A program made the translations under genes and the position numbers. 64,000 bases of DNA, from the NCBI GenBank assembly GCA_050179645.1, contig JBFXEX010000002.1, positions 1 through 64,000 on the forward strand, read 5' to 3'. The stretch comes from VAZQ01 sp050179645 (GTDB lineage Bacteria > Pseudomonadota > Alphaproteobacteria > Rhizobiales > Xanthobacteraceae). This document shows positions 53,301-61,372 of the stretch, in pieces. Under the pieces are notes generated by a model. That model was given only the letters and a program-made list of their open reading frames with translations, did no database searches and was not told the DNA's origin. How positions within the stretch are numbered: position 1 is the first letter of the stretch; each line of letters opens with the position of its first letter.

Positions 53301-53455
53301 TCGGCAAACAGCACGGTCACCTGCCGCCGGTCGGCATCCGGCTCGGCGGCGATTGGCGCGGGCGCGGCCGCAGGCGCATCAGCCCGGCGCCGTCCACAGC
53401 GCGGGCAGAATGCGAAGTCCGGCGACAGCTCGAAACCACAGCCGATGCATGCCAT
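50327..53455 (-). CDS. Class III nucleotide cyclase / ATPase / TPR signalling protein
   Basis: 1042 residues. A zinc ribbon (CIGC and CPRC, residues 3-20) precedes a class III cyclase domain (about 44-210): VTVLFADVTGFTTLSER gives metal Asp52, KFVGDAVLAVFG gives Asp96, and GDTVNTTARLLAA is the transition-state motif. Residues about 245-600 are a STAND-type ATPase (LVGEAGVGKSR Walker A, LLIVIEDLHWAD Walker B), and the rest, to about 1030, is tetratricopeptide repeats. Such proteins probably make cAMP in response to an unknown signal. Many related genes exist in Bradyrhizobium. A redoxin gene follows. Confidence 0.93.
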   Translation of the reverse strand: MACIGCGFELSPDFAFCPRCGRRRADAPAAAPAPIAAEPDADRRQVTVLFADVTGFTTLSERLDPEDVRAFQNALFEALAQAIARYDGFVEKFVGDAVLAVFGAPIAHEDDPERALHAALDMLARSAVLSEQWAQRLGQPVTLHIGVHTGPVVAGSLGSAAGAAYAVTGDTVNTTARLLAAASGAVLVSDATYALTSHRFAFDPPRELALRGKSEPVVVHSLVGALAEPGSARGLSAHGLATPLIGRADELEQLRALFDEMDHRAQVVSLVGEAGVGKSRVIAEFLARLDADGSLSRITLRRISCSSLGEPTYGVFSALFREAYHVAATDTLDVARQKLESGLRTLGADAREAETMAPLLSYVLGMEEARLREVEPEQLRRQIALAARALLERRLHHSPLLIVIEDLHWADAASIELLRYVVDQLVDRPLMLLLSHRADAAPPKVLQAAQTIIRLTALTPDQTRALVGSLFGAAAGDMLPHLQDFVATKAGGNPLFVEEIIRSLVGKGVLVRDGEHWACTTTCEAVDIPPTLHGLLLSRVDRLSADTRRLLQEGAVLGAAFDEALLRGVATHADGIAQGLDRLVEADLLRRPDHGGACGRYEFTHALVHEAVYQNLLLTRRTELHERAGRALERAVGPHPQRLGDIEALGHHWSLSSDQLKGARYLIAGGDWARAVYANEDAIRHYERALRTLADCRDCRDQVQAARERLADLFALTGRRNEALAHYEAVRQECEAASDFAGAARLYRKVGGLHWEAGDRKRAGGCFEAGLERLGHNGHAVERAQLFQEIGRLAFRDGDNAGAIAWAERALAEAGEGGDVADTERARDIAVTRAQAYNTLGVALARTGRLGEAVTHIERSISLAEARELLQAACRGYTNLGVLYSSLDPPRSIETCLRGLETAKKVGDLGFQSRLYANLAVAYCALTDRCEAEGMEAAQVAADLDRRLGLLDHLAVPLIVLGQIHQCHGDHAQALASYQEALGLAEQIGEPQLLFPCYDGLATLYLDAGDHARAEIYLAKSQEVCARAGIEPDALMVLPFLT

Positions 53456-53533
53456 GGAATTGAATCATCCGACCTTGCGGGCCGTAACCAGTATAGCGCC
53501 AAACGCAGGCGCTGGCGCCGCTGCGCCGCTAGA

Positions 53534-54421
53534 CTAGGCGCCGCGCAGGAAGCGAATGATGCCGGAGAAGTCGACGCCGGGATCGGCATTCTCGACGAAC
53601 TGCTCGTAGACCGCGGCAGCGCCGGCGCCGAGCGGCGTGCGGGCGTGGCTCGCCTTCGCAGCCGCCTGCGCGAGCTTCAGGTCCTTCAGCATCATCGCCG
53701 CGGTGAAGCCCGCCTTGTAATCGCGGTTGGCGGGCGAACTCGGCACCGGCCCGGGCACCGGGCAATAGCTCGTCATCGACCAGCACTGTCCTGACGATTT
53801 CGACGAAATGTCGAACAGCTTCTGCGCATCGAGGCCGAGCTTTTCAGCCAGCAGAAAAGCTTCGGACACCACGATCATCGAGGCGCCGAGCACCATGTTG
53901 TTGCAGATCTTCGCCGCCTGGCCGTTCCCTGCCCCACCGGCATGCACGATGGTCTTGCCCATCGCTTCGAGGAGCGGCAACGCACGAGCGAAGGCGGTCT
54001 CCGGTCCGCCGACCATGAACGTGAGCGTCGCGGCCTGCGCACCGGTGACCCCGCCCGAAACCGGAGCGTCGACCATGTCGAGCCCGCGCTCGGCCGCGGC
54101 CGCCGCAATCGCGCGCGCCGTCTCGACGTCGATGGTGGAGCAATCGATCAGCAGCGTACCGGCCTCGACCGACGCCAGCACGCCATCCGCAGCGAGATAC
54201 ACGTCGCTCACGTGTTCGCCTGCCGGCAGCATGGTGATGACGACGTCCGCACCGGTGCAGGCCTCCGCGATCGAGTGCGCCGCCGTGCCCCCACTCGCGG
54301 CCAGGTTCTCGACCGCCGCCGCGCTGATGTCGAAGCCGCGCACCGTATGCCCGGCCTTGATCAGGTTCTGCGCCATTGGCAGTCCCATATTGCCGAGCCC
54401 GATGAAAGCGATCGTGGACAT
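53534..54421 (-). CDS. mmsB: 3-hydroxyisobutyrate dehydrogenase
   Basis: 295 residues. It oxidises 3-hydroxyisobutyrate to methylmalonate semialdehyde with NAD. The N-terminal FIGLGNMGLPMAQNL binds NAD, DAPVSGGVTGAQAATLTFM is the substrate motif, and the catalytic lysine is in GNGQAAKICNN. It is the last gene of a valine-degradation set that also has the CoA dehydrogenase and hydrolase. mmsA is not in the window. Confidence 0.95.
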   Translation of the reverse strand: MSTIAFIGLGNMGLPMAQNLIKAGHTVRGFDISAAAVENLAASGGTAAHSIAEACTGADVVITMLPAGEHVSDVYLAADGVLASVEAGTLLIDCSTIDVETARAIAAAAAERGLDMVDAPVSGGVTGAQAATLTFMVGGPETAFARALPLLEAMGKTIVHAGGAGNGQAAKICNNMVLGASMIVVSEAFLLAEKLGLDAQKLFDISSKSSGQCWSMTSYCPVPGPVPSSPANRDYKAGFTAAMMLKDLKLAQAAAKASHARTPLGAGAAAVYEQFVENADPGVDFSGIIRFLRGA

Positions 54422-54520
54422 GGAGGGTCCCTCCTCAGTTTACAGTCATCGTAATGTGAAATTGCGGGCGGCGAAATCCGGCGCGATGCCGAAATCCATC
54501 CGGTGAAAAGATCGGCCCGC

Positions 54521-54961
54521 TCAGTTCGGCTGCTCGCGCGCCGCCAGAATGGCCAGCACGATGTACGCCACAAGCAGGACGAGTTCGACCCCGATCACCA
54601 CGATGCTGCCGCCATAGATCTGCGGAAACATGATCTCGACCGCCGCCATTGAGACCACCGAGGTCAGCCAGATCACCGCGCCCCACGGCGCGGCCAGCCA
54701 CAGGCCGACCGCCGCGACCAGGTCGATCACGCCGAAGAACGCGGTCGCGACCTGATAGGGCGCCGGATAGGATTCGAACCCGCTATGCGGCGGCGCACCA
54801 AAACCGCAGATGACCGCCCAATGATAGAGTCCTTTGAGCAGCGACAGGCCAGCCATCACCCGCAGGAACACGACCAGCCAGAACGGCCACTGCGGACCTT
54901 GCGCTTCGTGTTCGCCGGCATGGACCGGCTCGAGCGTGCGGACTTGTTCGATGTCCCTCAT
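54521..54961 (-). CDS. Membrane protein in the valine-degradation operon (DUF6163-like)
   Basis: 146 residues with four membrane helices (about 25-45, 68-88, 92-112 and 115-138) and a soluble N-terminus. It overlaps the stop of the hydrolase gene by four bases. It resembles a group of small rhizobial proteins (DUF6163), and this position in the operon suggests cotranscription; its role is unknown. Confidence 0.75.
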   Translation of the reverse strand: MRDIEQVRTLEPVHAGEHEAQGPQWPFWLVVFLRVMAGLSLLKGLYHWAVICGFGAPPHSGFESYPAPYQVATAFFGVIDLVAAVGLWLAAPWGAVIWLTSVVSMAAVEIMFPQIYGGSIVVIGVELVLLVAYIVLAILAAREQPN

Positions 54962-56016
54962 GACACCTGCAGTTCGTTCTCGACCGGAGCAAAGTGCCGC
55001 TCGACCTCATCCGCGTCCACCGCTTCCAGCGTCGCCGGCTGCCAGCGTGGCGTCTGATCCTTGTCGACGATCACGGCCCTGATGCCCTCGTAGAGATCGT
55101 GGCCGCGCACGATGCGGGACACGATGCGGAATTCCATCCGCATGCATTGGTCGAAATCGCACGATTTGCCAAGCAGCATTTGCCGGAGCGTGACCTTCAG
55201 GCTGAGCGGCGACTTGGTCCGGATCGTGGCCGCGGTCTTGCGACCAAATTCGGCCCCCGGGCCGGTCCCTTCCCCAGCCCGATCGAGGGCGGCGAGAATT
55301 TTCTCCACCCCGTCCCCGGCGAACAGGCGGTCGATCACCGGCCTCAGCGCCGCAACCGGCGCGTCGCCGACAGGCTCGGCGAAGGCGCCGAGCACGGCAT
55401 CGACCGGCACGTTGCCGCACAGCGCCTCGGTCAGTTCGGCAAATCGCGACGAGGATACCCGGTGGGTGGCAATTCCGGTCTCGACGCCATCGGCGGCGTT
55501 GAGGCGCTCGCCGGTGAGCGCGCCATAGAGGCCAAGCTTGCCGGGCATGCGGGTGAGAAACCAGGTCGCGCCGATGTCGGGGAAGAAGCCGATGCCGACC
55601 TCCGGCATCGCGAACAAGAACTTGTCACCCGCCACACGGCGCGAGCCATGCACCGAAATGCCGGCGCCGCCACCCATCACGATGCCGTCGATCAGCGAGA
55701 CGTAGGGCTTGCGACAATGCTTGATCTGCGCATTGAGCCGATATTCCTCGCGGAAGAAGCTGAGCGCCTCATCGTAGCGCCCGGCCTGCCCCAGGTCGTA
55801 GAGGCCGCGCAGGTCGCCGCCCGCCGAGAAGGCGCGCCCGCCGCGCGCGGTGAGAACGACGCGGGTGACAGAGCCGTCGTCCTGCCACTCGGCAAGCTGG
55901 GCGGCCAGGGCGCGCACCATGCCGAGGCTCACCGCATTGAGCGCCTGCGGGCGATTGAGCGTCACGATACCGGCCGCGCCCCGCCGGTCGAACAGAATGT
56001 CGGGCTCTGCGGTCAT
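54958..56016 (-). CDS. 3-hydroxyisobutyryl-CoA hydrolase
   Basis: 352 residues of the crotonase fold. GGDLRGLYDLGQAGRYDEAL, then IVMGGGAGISVHGSRRVAGD (oxyanion loop) and FAMPEVGIGFFPDIGATWFL (catalytic glutamate and aspartate) match hydrolases of the valine pathway, which are longer than enoyl-CoA hydratases. The start at ATG 56016 lies 4 bp after the dehydrogenase stop. The free acid made here is the substrate of mmsB. Confidence 0.92.
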   Translation of the reverse strand: MTAEPDILFDRRGAAGIVTLNRPQALNAVSLGMVRALAAQLAEWQDDGSVTRVVLTARGGRAFSAGGDLRGLYDLGQAGRYDEALSFFREEYRLNAQIKHCRKPYVSLIDGIVMGGGAGISVHGSRRVAGDKFLFAMPEVGIGFFPDIGATWFLTRMPGKLGLYGALTGERLNAADGVETGIATHRVSSSRFAELTEALCGNVPVDAVLGAFAEPVGDAPVAALRPVIDRLFAGDGVEKILAALDRAGEGTGPGAEFGRKTAATIRTKSPLSLKVTLRQMLLGKSCDFDQCMRMEFRIVSRIVRGHDLYEGIRAVIVDKDQTPRWQPATLEAVDADEVERHFAPVENELQVS

Positions 56017-56020
56017 CGCT

Positions 56021-57160
56021 TCAATTTTGCAAAAGATCGCGGCTGACGATGTGCCGCATGATCTCATTGGTGCCTTCGAGAATCTGGTGCACCCGCAGGT
56101 CGCGCAGCACTCGCTCGAACGGATGGTCGCGCAAATAACCATAGCCGCCGTGGAGCTGCAGGCAGCCGTTGACGACGTCGAAGCCGGTGTCGGTGGCCAG
56201 GCGCTTGGCCTGCGCGCAAAGCCGCGCCGCCGGGGGTTCGCCGCGGTCGAGCGCAACGGCGGCGCGCCACAGCAGCAGCCGCGCGGATTCGATCGCGGTG
56301 GCAAAGTCGGCGATACGAAACGCCAACGCCTGGAAGTCGGCAAGCCGCGTGCCGAATTGCCGGCGCTCGCGCATATAGCCGATGGTGCGATCGAGGCAGA
56401 ACTGGGCGCCGCCGAGCGAGCAGGCCGCGATGTTGAGCCGCCCGCCGTCGAGTGCGCGCATGGCGATCTTGAAACCCTCGCCCTCGGCGGCGAGCCGGTT
56501 GGCAGCCGGCACCCGGCAGCCCTCGAACATCACCATGGCGGTCGGCTGCGACTTCCAGCCGAGCTTCTTCTCCTGCGCGCCGAACGTGAGACCCGGCGTG
56601 CCATTCTCGACCACGAAGCACGAGATGCCGCGCGGCCCGCCCTCCCCGGTGCGCGCCATTACCACGTAGATGTCGGCGACGCCGCCGCCGGAGATGAACG
56701 CCTTGGTGCCGTCGAGCACATAGTGGTCGCCCTCGCGCACCGCCCGGGTCTTCAGGCTCGCGGCGTCCGAGCCGCTGTCGGGCTCGGTGAGACAATAGCT
56801 GCCGAACTGCTGCATGGTGCAGAGCGTCGGCAGGTAACGGCGGCGCTGTGCGTCGCAGCCGTAGCTGTCGATCATCCAGGCCACCATGTTGTGAATCGAG
56901 ATGTAGGCGGCGGTGGACGGACAGCCTTGCGCCAGCTCTTCGAAAATGATCGCGGCATCGAGGCGCGACAGCGCCGAGCCGCCGACCTCGGCATCGACAT
57001 AGATGCCCGCGAAGCCGAGCGCGGCGGCCTGCCGCAGCGTTTCGACCGGGAAATGCTCGGCCTCGTCCCATTCGCGCGCGTGCGGCAGCATCTCGGCGAC
57101 GGCGAATGCACGCGCAGTGGCTTGAACGGCGCGCTGTTCTTCGGTGAGGTCGAAATCCAT
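56021..57160 (-). CDS. Acyl-CoA dehydrogenase, isobutyryl-CoA type
   Basis: 379 residues, FAD-dependent. The substrate and FAD motifs CLTEPDSGSDAASL and GTKAFISGGG are present, and the catalytic base is Glu362 in QILEGTNEIM. Its position in a valine operon supports isobutyryl-CoA as substrate, giving methacrylyl-CoA. The enoyl-CoA hydratase that would come next is not encoded here. Confidence 0.93.
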   Translation of the reverse strand: MDFDLTEEQRAVQATARAFAVAEMLPHAREWDEAEHFPVETLRQAAALGFAGIYVDAEVGGSALSRLDAAIIFEELAQGCPSTAAYISIHNMVAWMIDSYGCDAQRRRYLPTLCTMQQFGSYCLTEPDSGSDAASLKTRAVREGDHYVLDGTKAFISGGGVADIYVVMARTGEGGPRGISCFVVENGTPGLTFGAQEKKLGWKSQPTAMVMFEGCRVPAANRLAAEGEGFKIAMRALDGGRLNIAACSLGGAQFCLDRTIGYMRERRQFGTRLADFQALAFRIADFATAIESARLLLWRAAVALDRGEPPAARLCAQAKRLATDTGFDVVNGCLQLHGGYGYLRDHPFERVLRDLRVHQILEGTNEIMRHIVSRDLLQN

Positions 57161-57177
57161 CAGGCGCGATCACGCCT

Positions 57178-60177
57178 TCACTTGCGCACAACCGCGATCG
57201 GGAAGTCCGGCACGGTGTCGGGCTTGGTCATCACCGGGTGCTGGCGCCCGCCGGTCAACTGCTTGACCCGCTCGGCGACGAACACGTCGAGCATCGAGGC
57301 GGTGATCTTGCCGGTGTCGAGCAGATTGGCCTTGCCCTCGTGCAGTCCTTCGATCACCGCCTTGGTGAAGGCGCCGTTCTGCCAGTCGTCGCGCTCGAGC
57401 GACACTTCCTTGCCTTTCGACGAGGCGAACACCACGACGCCGTTCTCCGCGGTGACGAAGTCGTTGATCACGCCGTCGATGTCGACGTTGCCGCGCCGCA
57501 ATGCGGTATCCGCCATCGCCTGCCCGGCGTGGCAGGTATCGAGGAAGAGCACGGCCTTGCCGGCGAGATTGCGCAGCGTGCGACGGATGTCGTCCTGCGG
57601 CACGCCGCGCACCCGCACACGTTCGGGCGTCGCGTTCGCCGGCAGGAACCAGTAGGCATTCTTCTCGTCGGTCCAGCCGTGACCGGCGAGGAACACGACG
57701 CCGACATCGCGGCTGGTGACCTCTTTCTCAAGCCATTCTAGCCCCTCGGCGATGGAGTCGCGCGTGACCTCTTGATCGCGGAGCAGCCGGACCGTGACGT
57801 CGCCGTACATCAATCCGCGCTGCGCCTCGAGGGCCTTGGCAAAATCGGTCGCATCCTTGGCGGCGTAGCGCAGCTCCCAGGCGCGCTCGTTGTGCTTGCT
57901 GACGCCGACCACCAGGGCGTAGAGCTTCGGCTTGAGCAATTGCTCGCCGGTGAGCTGGCGTCCGCCCCAGGTCAGCTTGATGCGCGACGGCTCGCTCGCC
58001 ACGTCACCCGACCAGGCGATCAGCGAGACTTCGACATCCTGCCGCGGCAGCTTCACCTTCACTTCATCGGACGGCGCGGCGATGGCGCCGCGCTCCTGCT
58101 GCAGGCGGCCGTCGATGAACACCTCGATCCGGTCGACCTTCGTGCCGGACGGCGAGCGCAATTCGTAGCCGAGCGTGACTTCGTCGCCCGAGAAGCGCGT
58201 GCCTTCGACCGGGCTGGTGATCCGCAGCACCGGTGGCAGGGCACTGAGCAGGGGTTTGGTCTCCTGCTTGCGCTTGGCGGTTTCGTTGGCGCTCTTGACC
58301 GCCTCGTCCTCGTCCAGCGTCTGCAGCACCAGACGGACGATGTCGGGCCGATTGAAGCGTTCGCGGAAGCGAGAGGCCGGGAAGAAGTCGGCCGATTGCT
58401 CCCAGCCGCGATTGATGTGCCAGCCGATCAGGCCTTCGCCGCCCGGCGAGGCCATGTAGTAGCCGGTCGGCGTCCACGCGACCCAGCGCTTGTCTTCCTT
58501 GTAGATGAACAGCGTCAGCAGGACCCGGCCATCGGACCAGCGATGCCAGCGGATGGTGCCGTCGGCGTAGGCCACGGCCGCCAATTCGCCGTCGCGTGCC
58601 AGGTTGATGCCCCAGGCGGTGCCCGGCACGTCCATGCGCCAGCGCTGCTTGCCGTCGGCCTCGAACGAACGCAGCGACCAGTCGGCGCCGAGCAGGAAAC
58701 CGCTCGCGTCGGGACGGATCGCCAGGCTGCGTGCTTCCTCCAGGGTGGCGAGTTGCAGCGGTTTGTCGTTCAGCGTCGGCTTGGTGTTGTGCAGCCAGTC
58801 GGCGATCTTCAGGGCGCTGACATTCGCCGGCATCAGGTCCGGCAGTTGCTCGGGCGCGTCCTGCAGCGTGCCGGCCGCCAGATCGAACACCACGGGCTCC
58901 GACGCGAAGGTCTCCAGCCCGAACCGCAGCCGCGTCCCGTCCGGCGAAATCATGAAGCTGCTGTCGCGCTTGCCGCGCATGTCCGGGATCGGCGGCAGAC
59001 CGATCTTGGTCACCGTCCCGTCCAGCGGATCGATCCGGCCATAAACCGGCCCGTGCGCGACGTAATAGACCGAGTCGCCGCATGGCATCATGTGGAGGAC
59101 GGTATTGTCCGCCACCATCACCTCATTCACCTGGCGGCCATTGGCATCCCAGATACGAACCGGATACTGCCATTCCCCGTCGACGAAGCGCTGATAGCGG
59201 CCGCCGCCCAGGACGTACTTGCCGTCCGACGTCCACGACACCGCCAAGAGGTTCCCGCTCGCGATGTCGGAATTGTCGGCCACCGCGACGCGCTCGAGCG
59301 TCCTGGCGTCGAAAATCTCCACGGTACGCGCGTCGTCGTAGCCCACGGCAACGCGTTTGCCGGTCGGATCGACGGCCACCGAGTGCGGCCGCTGGCCGCC
59401 CGGGGTCTTCACCTTGTGGGTGCGCTTGAAGTTGCGGCTATAGTGGCGAAGGTAGCCATCATAGGCCACAGCGTAGAGCGTGTCGTCCGGACCGAAGGCG
59501 AGTCCCCGGCTGCGTTCGGCATAGTCGCGATCAGCCAGAAGTACCTTGCCGGTTTTGGCATCGATGATCCGCACGCCATTCTTGCCGTCAAGCGACGCCG
59601 CGAGCTTGCTGCCGTCCGAGGTGAATGCCAGATGGTGGATGACCTGGTCGGACACCGAGTAGCGTCGCAGCGCGCCGTCGGTCGCGCTGTCGAACAGGTA
59701 AGCGCCGTTCTCATTCTGCTTGTAGTAGGCGTCCCAGCCGCCGACGGCGATCCGCTTGCCATCAGGTGTTATTGCCGTTGCATAGATCTTGCCGAAGTCG
59801 CCATCGCCGAGTGGTGGCCGGAAGGTCCGGATCAGCTTGCCCTCCGGTAACGACCATGTGCGCACGGTCTTGTCTTCGCTGCCGGTCACCAAGGTCTTGC
59901 ATTCCCGGTCGATCCCGAGCCGGTACATGACCGCGGTGTGCATGTTGGTTTCGATGCGCAGCACCGGTTCCTGGTTCGGACAGACCTTGACGGCCTCCAC
60001 CAGCGCGGGTGTCGCCGCGCCGTCGACTGCCCCCTTGTAGCAGCCGGCGTCGCGCAAGCGTTGCTGCAGCGACCGGATCTCGTCCGGGCCGAGCGACGCA
60101 AGATCTCGAGCGGCCGCAGACTGCGCCGCCAAGCCAATTGCCAGAAACATCGAGACGGCGAGTGCGCGGACGCTCAT
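57178..60177 (-). CDS. Exported beta-propeller / caspase-like (C14) protein
   Basis: 999 residues. A signal peptide (about 1-24) is followed by a short peptidoglycan-binding-like segment (LQQRLRDAGCYKGAVDGAAT), a long WD40-type propeller (about 75-430, e.g. LVTGSEDKTVRTWSLPEGK), and, after a linker with a beta-sandwich, a caspase domain at about 760-985. The catalytic dyad is His833 in VVFLAGHGWTD and Cys882 in LFLDTCHAGQ. The signal places it outside the cytoplasm. The family acts in regulated proteolysis; targets are unknown. ATG 60177 has GGAG upstream. It is divergent from hemB. Confidence 0.92.
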   Translation of the reverse strand: MSVRALAVSMFLAIGLAAQSAAARDLASLGPDEIRSLQQRLRDAGCYKGAVDGAATPALVEAVKVCPNQEPVLRIETNMHTAVMYRLGIDRECKTLVTGSEDKTVRTWSLPEGKLIRTFRPPLGDGDFGKIYATAITPDGKRIAVGGWDAYYKQNENGAYLFDSATDGALRRYSVSDQVIHHLAFTSDGSKLAASLDGKNGVRIIDAKTGKVLLADRDYAERSRGLAFGPDDTLYAVAYDGYLRHYSRNFKRTHKVKTPGGQRPHSVAVDPTGKRVAVGYDDARTVEIFDARTLERVAVADNSDIASGNLLAVSWTSDGKYVLGGGRYQRFVDGEWQYPVRIWDANGRQVNEVMVADNTVLHMMPCGDSVYYVAHGPVYGRIDPLDGTVTKIGLPPIPDMRGKRDSSFMISPDGTRLRFGLETFASEPVVFDLAAGTLQDAPEQLPDLMPANVSALKIADWLHNTKPTLNDKPLQLATLEEARSLAIRPDASGFLLGADWSLRSFEADGKQRWRMDVPGTAWGINLARDGELAAVAYADGTIRWHRWSDGRVLLTLFIYKEDKRWVAWTPTGYYMASPGGEGLIGWHINRGWEQSADFFPASRFRERFNRPDIVRLVLQTLDEDEAVKSANETAKRKQETKPLLSALPPVLRITSPVEGTRFSGDEVTLGYELRSPSGTKVDRIEVFIDGRLQQERGAIAAPSDEVKVKLPRQDVEVSLIAWSGDVASEPSRIKLTWGGRQLTGEQLLKPKLYALVVGVSKHNERAWELRYAAKDATDFAKALEAQRGLMYGDVTVRLLRDQEVTRDSIAEGLEWLEKEVTSRDVGVVFLAGHGWTDEKNAYWFLPANATPERVRVRGVPQDDIRRTLRNLAGKAVLFLDTCHAGQAMADTALRRGNVDIDGVINDFVTAENGVVVFASSKGKEVSLERDDWQNGAFTKAVIEGLHEGKANLLDTGKITASMLDVFVAERVKQLTGGRQHPVMTKPDTVPDFPIAVVRK

Positions 60178-60303
60178 TCCGTACTCCAGGTGGACCACCT
60201 CAATCTGCACCAGAACCGATTTCGAGAAAAGGCGGCCTTGCGTCGCCGTGGTGGCGGCTCCGATTGAGACCGGCTAAAAGGAGGCCGACATTGGAGTAGG
60301 ATT

Positions 60304-61365
60304 ATGGCGATCAAGTACGGGCGACCGATCGAAGTCCGTCTCGAGCCTGCCGCACCGCCGGCAGCCGCCGATTCTCGGCTGGAACTCGTCCACCGTCCGC
60401 GCCGTATCCGCAGGGCGGAATGGGCGCGGCGAATGGTCCGCGAGACCGCACTGACCGCCGACGACCTGATCTGGCCGCTGTTCCTGGTCGACGGCGACAA
60501 GACTCGCGTGCCGGTTCCCTCGATGCCAGGGGTGGAACGGCTTTCGGTCGACGAGGCGGTGCGCGAAGCCGAACGGGCGGCGCGCCTGCATATCCCCTGC
60601 ATCGCGCTCTTTCCCTATACCGATCCCGGGTTGCGGGACGACGCGGGGTCGGAAGCGCTCAACCCAGAAAATCTCGTTTGCCGGGCAATTCGCGCGATCA
60701 AGCGCGAGGTGCCGCAACTCGGCGTTCTCTGCGACGTGGCGCTCGACCCCTACACCAGCCACGGCCACGACGGCCTCATTCGCGATAGCGAAATCGTGAA
60801 CGACGAGACCGTCGAGGTGCTGGTGCGCCAGGCACTGGTCGAGGCCGAGGCGGGCTGCGACATTATCGCGCCCTCCGACATGATGGACGGCCGGGTCGGC
60901 GCCATCCGGGCCGGGCTCGACGCCGCCGGCCGGACCGACGTGTCGATCATGGCCTACGCGGCGAAATATGCTTCGGCCTTCTACGGGCCGTTCCGCGACG
61001 CCGTCGGCTCGGCCACGACGTTGACCGGCGACAAGCGCACCTACCAGATGGACCCGGGCAATTCGGACGAGGCACTGCGCGAGGTCGAACTCGACATCGC
61101 CGAGGGCGCCGACATGATCATGGTCAAGCCCGGCATGCCCTATCTCGACATCCTGCGCCGGGTCAGCGACACGTTCGGCATGCCGACCTTCGCCTACCAG
61201 GTGTCGGGCGAGTACGCGATGATCATGGCGGCGGCGCAGAACGGGTGGCTCGACGGCGACAAGGCCATGATGGAAAGCCTGATCGCCTTCAAGCGCGCAG
61301 GCGCCGCCGGCGTGCTCAGCTATTTCGCGCCGCACGTGGCGGCCAAGCTGCAGGCCGGAGGCTGA
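60304..61365 (+). CDS. hemB: Delta-aminolevulinic acid dehydratase (porphobilinogen synthase)
   Basis: 353 residues. It joins two 5-aminolevulinate molecules to porphobilinogen in heme and chlorophyll synthesis. The two active-site lysines are in SIMAYAAKYASAFYGPFRDA and DMIMVKPGMPYLDI, and CDVALDPYTSHGHDG is the metal-binding region, of the Mg/K-type because the cysteine zinc triad is absent. GGAG lies 7 bases before the ATG. It converges with the patatin gene, 7 bp apart. Confidence 0.97.
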   Translation: MAIKYGRPIEVRLEPAAPPAAADSRLELVHRPRRIRRAEWARRMVRETALTADDLIWPLFLVDGDKTRVPVPSMPGVERLSVDEAVREAERAARLHIPCIALFPYTDPGLRDDAGSEALNPENLVCRAIRAIKREVPQLGVLCDVALDPYTSHGHDGLIRDSEIVNDETVEVLVRQALVEAEAGCDIIAPSDMMDGRVGAIRAGLDAAGRTDVSIMAYAAKYASAFYGPFRDAVGSATTLTGDKRTYQMDPGNSDEALREVELDIAEGADMIMVKPGMPYLDILRRVSDTFGMPTFAYQVSGEYAMIMAAAQNGWLDGDKAMMESLIAFKRAGAAGVLSYFAPHVAAKLQAGG

Positions 61366-61372
61366 CGACCGG

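Noticed and set aside
54745..54800. A tRNA-like T-arm (GGTTCGAATCC on the minus strand)
   Set aside because: Only the loop fits. The stem arms do not pair, no anticodon arm or acceptor stem is present, and it lies inside a membrane-protein gene.
57772..59850. A 692-codon open frame antisense to the caspase gene
   Set aside because: Composition is that of an antisense shadow (rich in R, H, A and D), with no ribosome site and no recognisable domain, while the sense strand has clear motifs.
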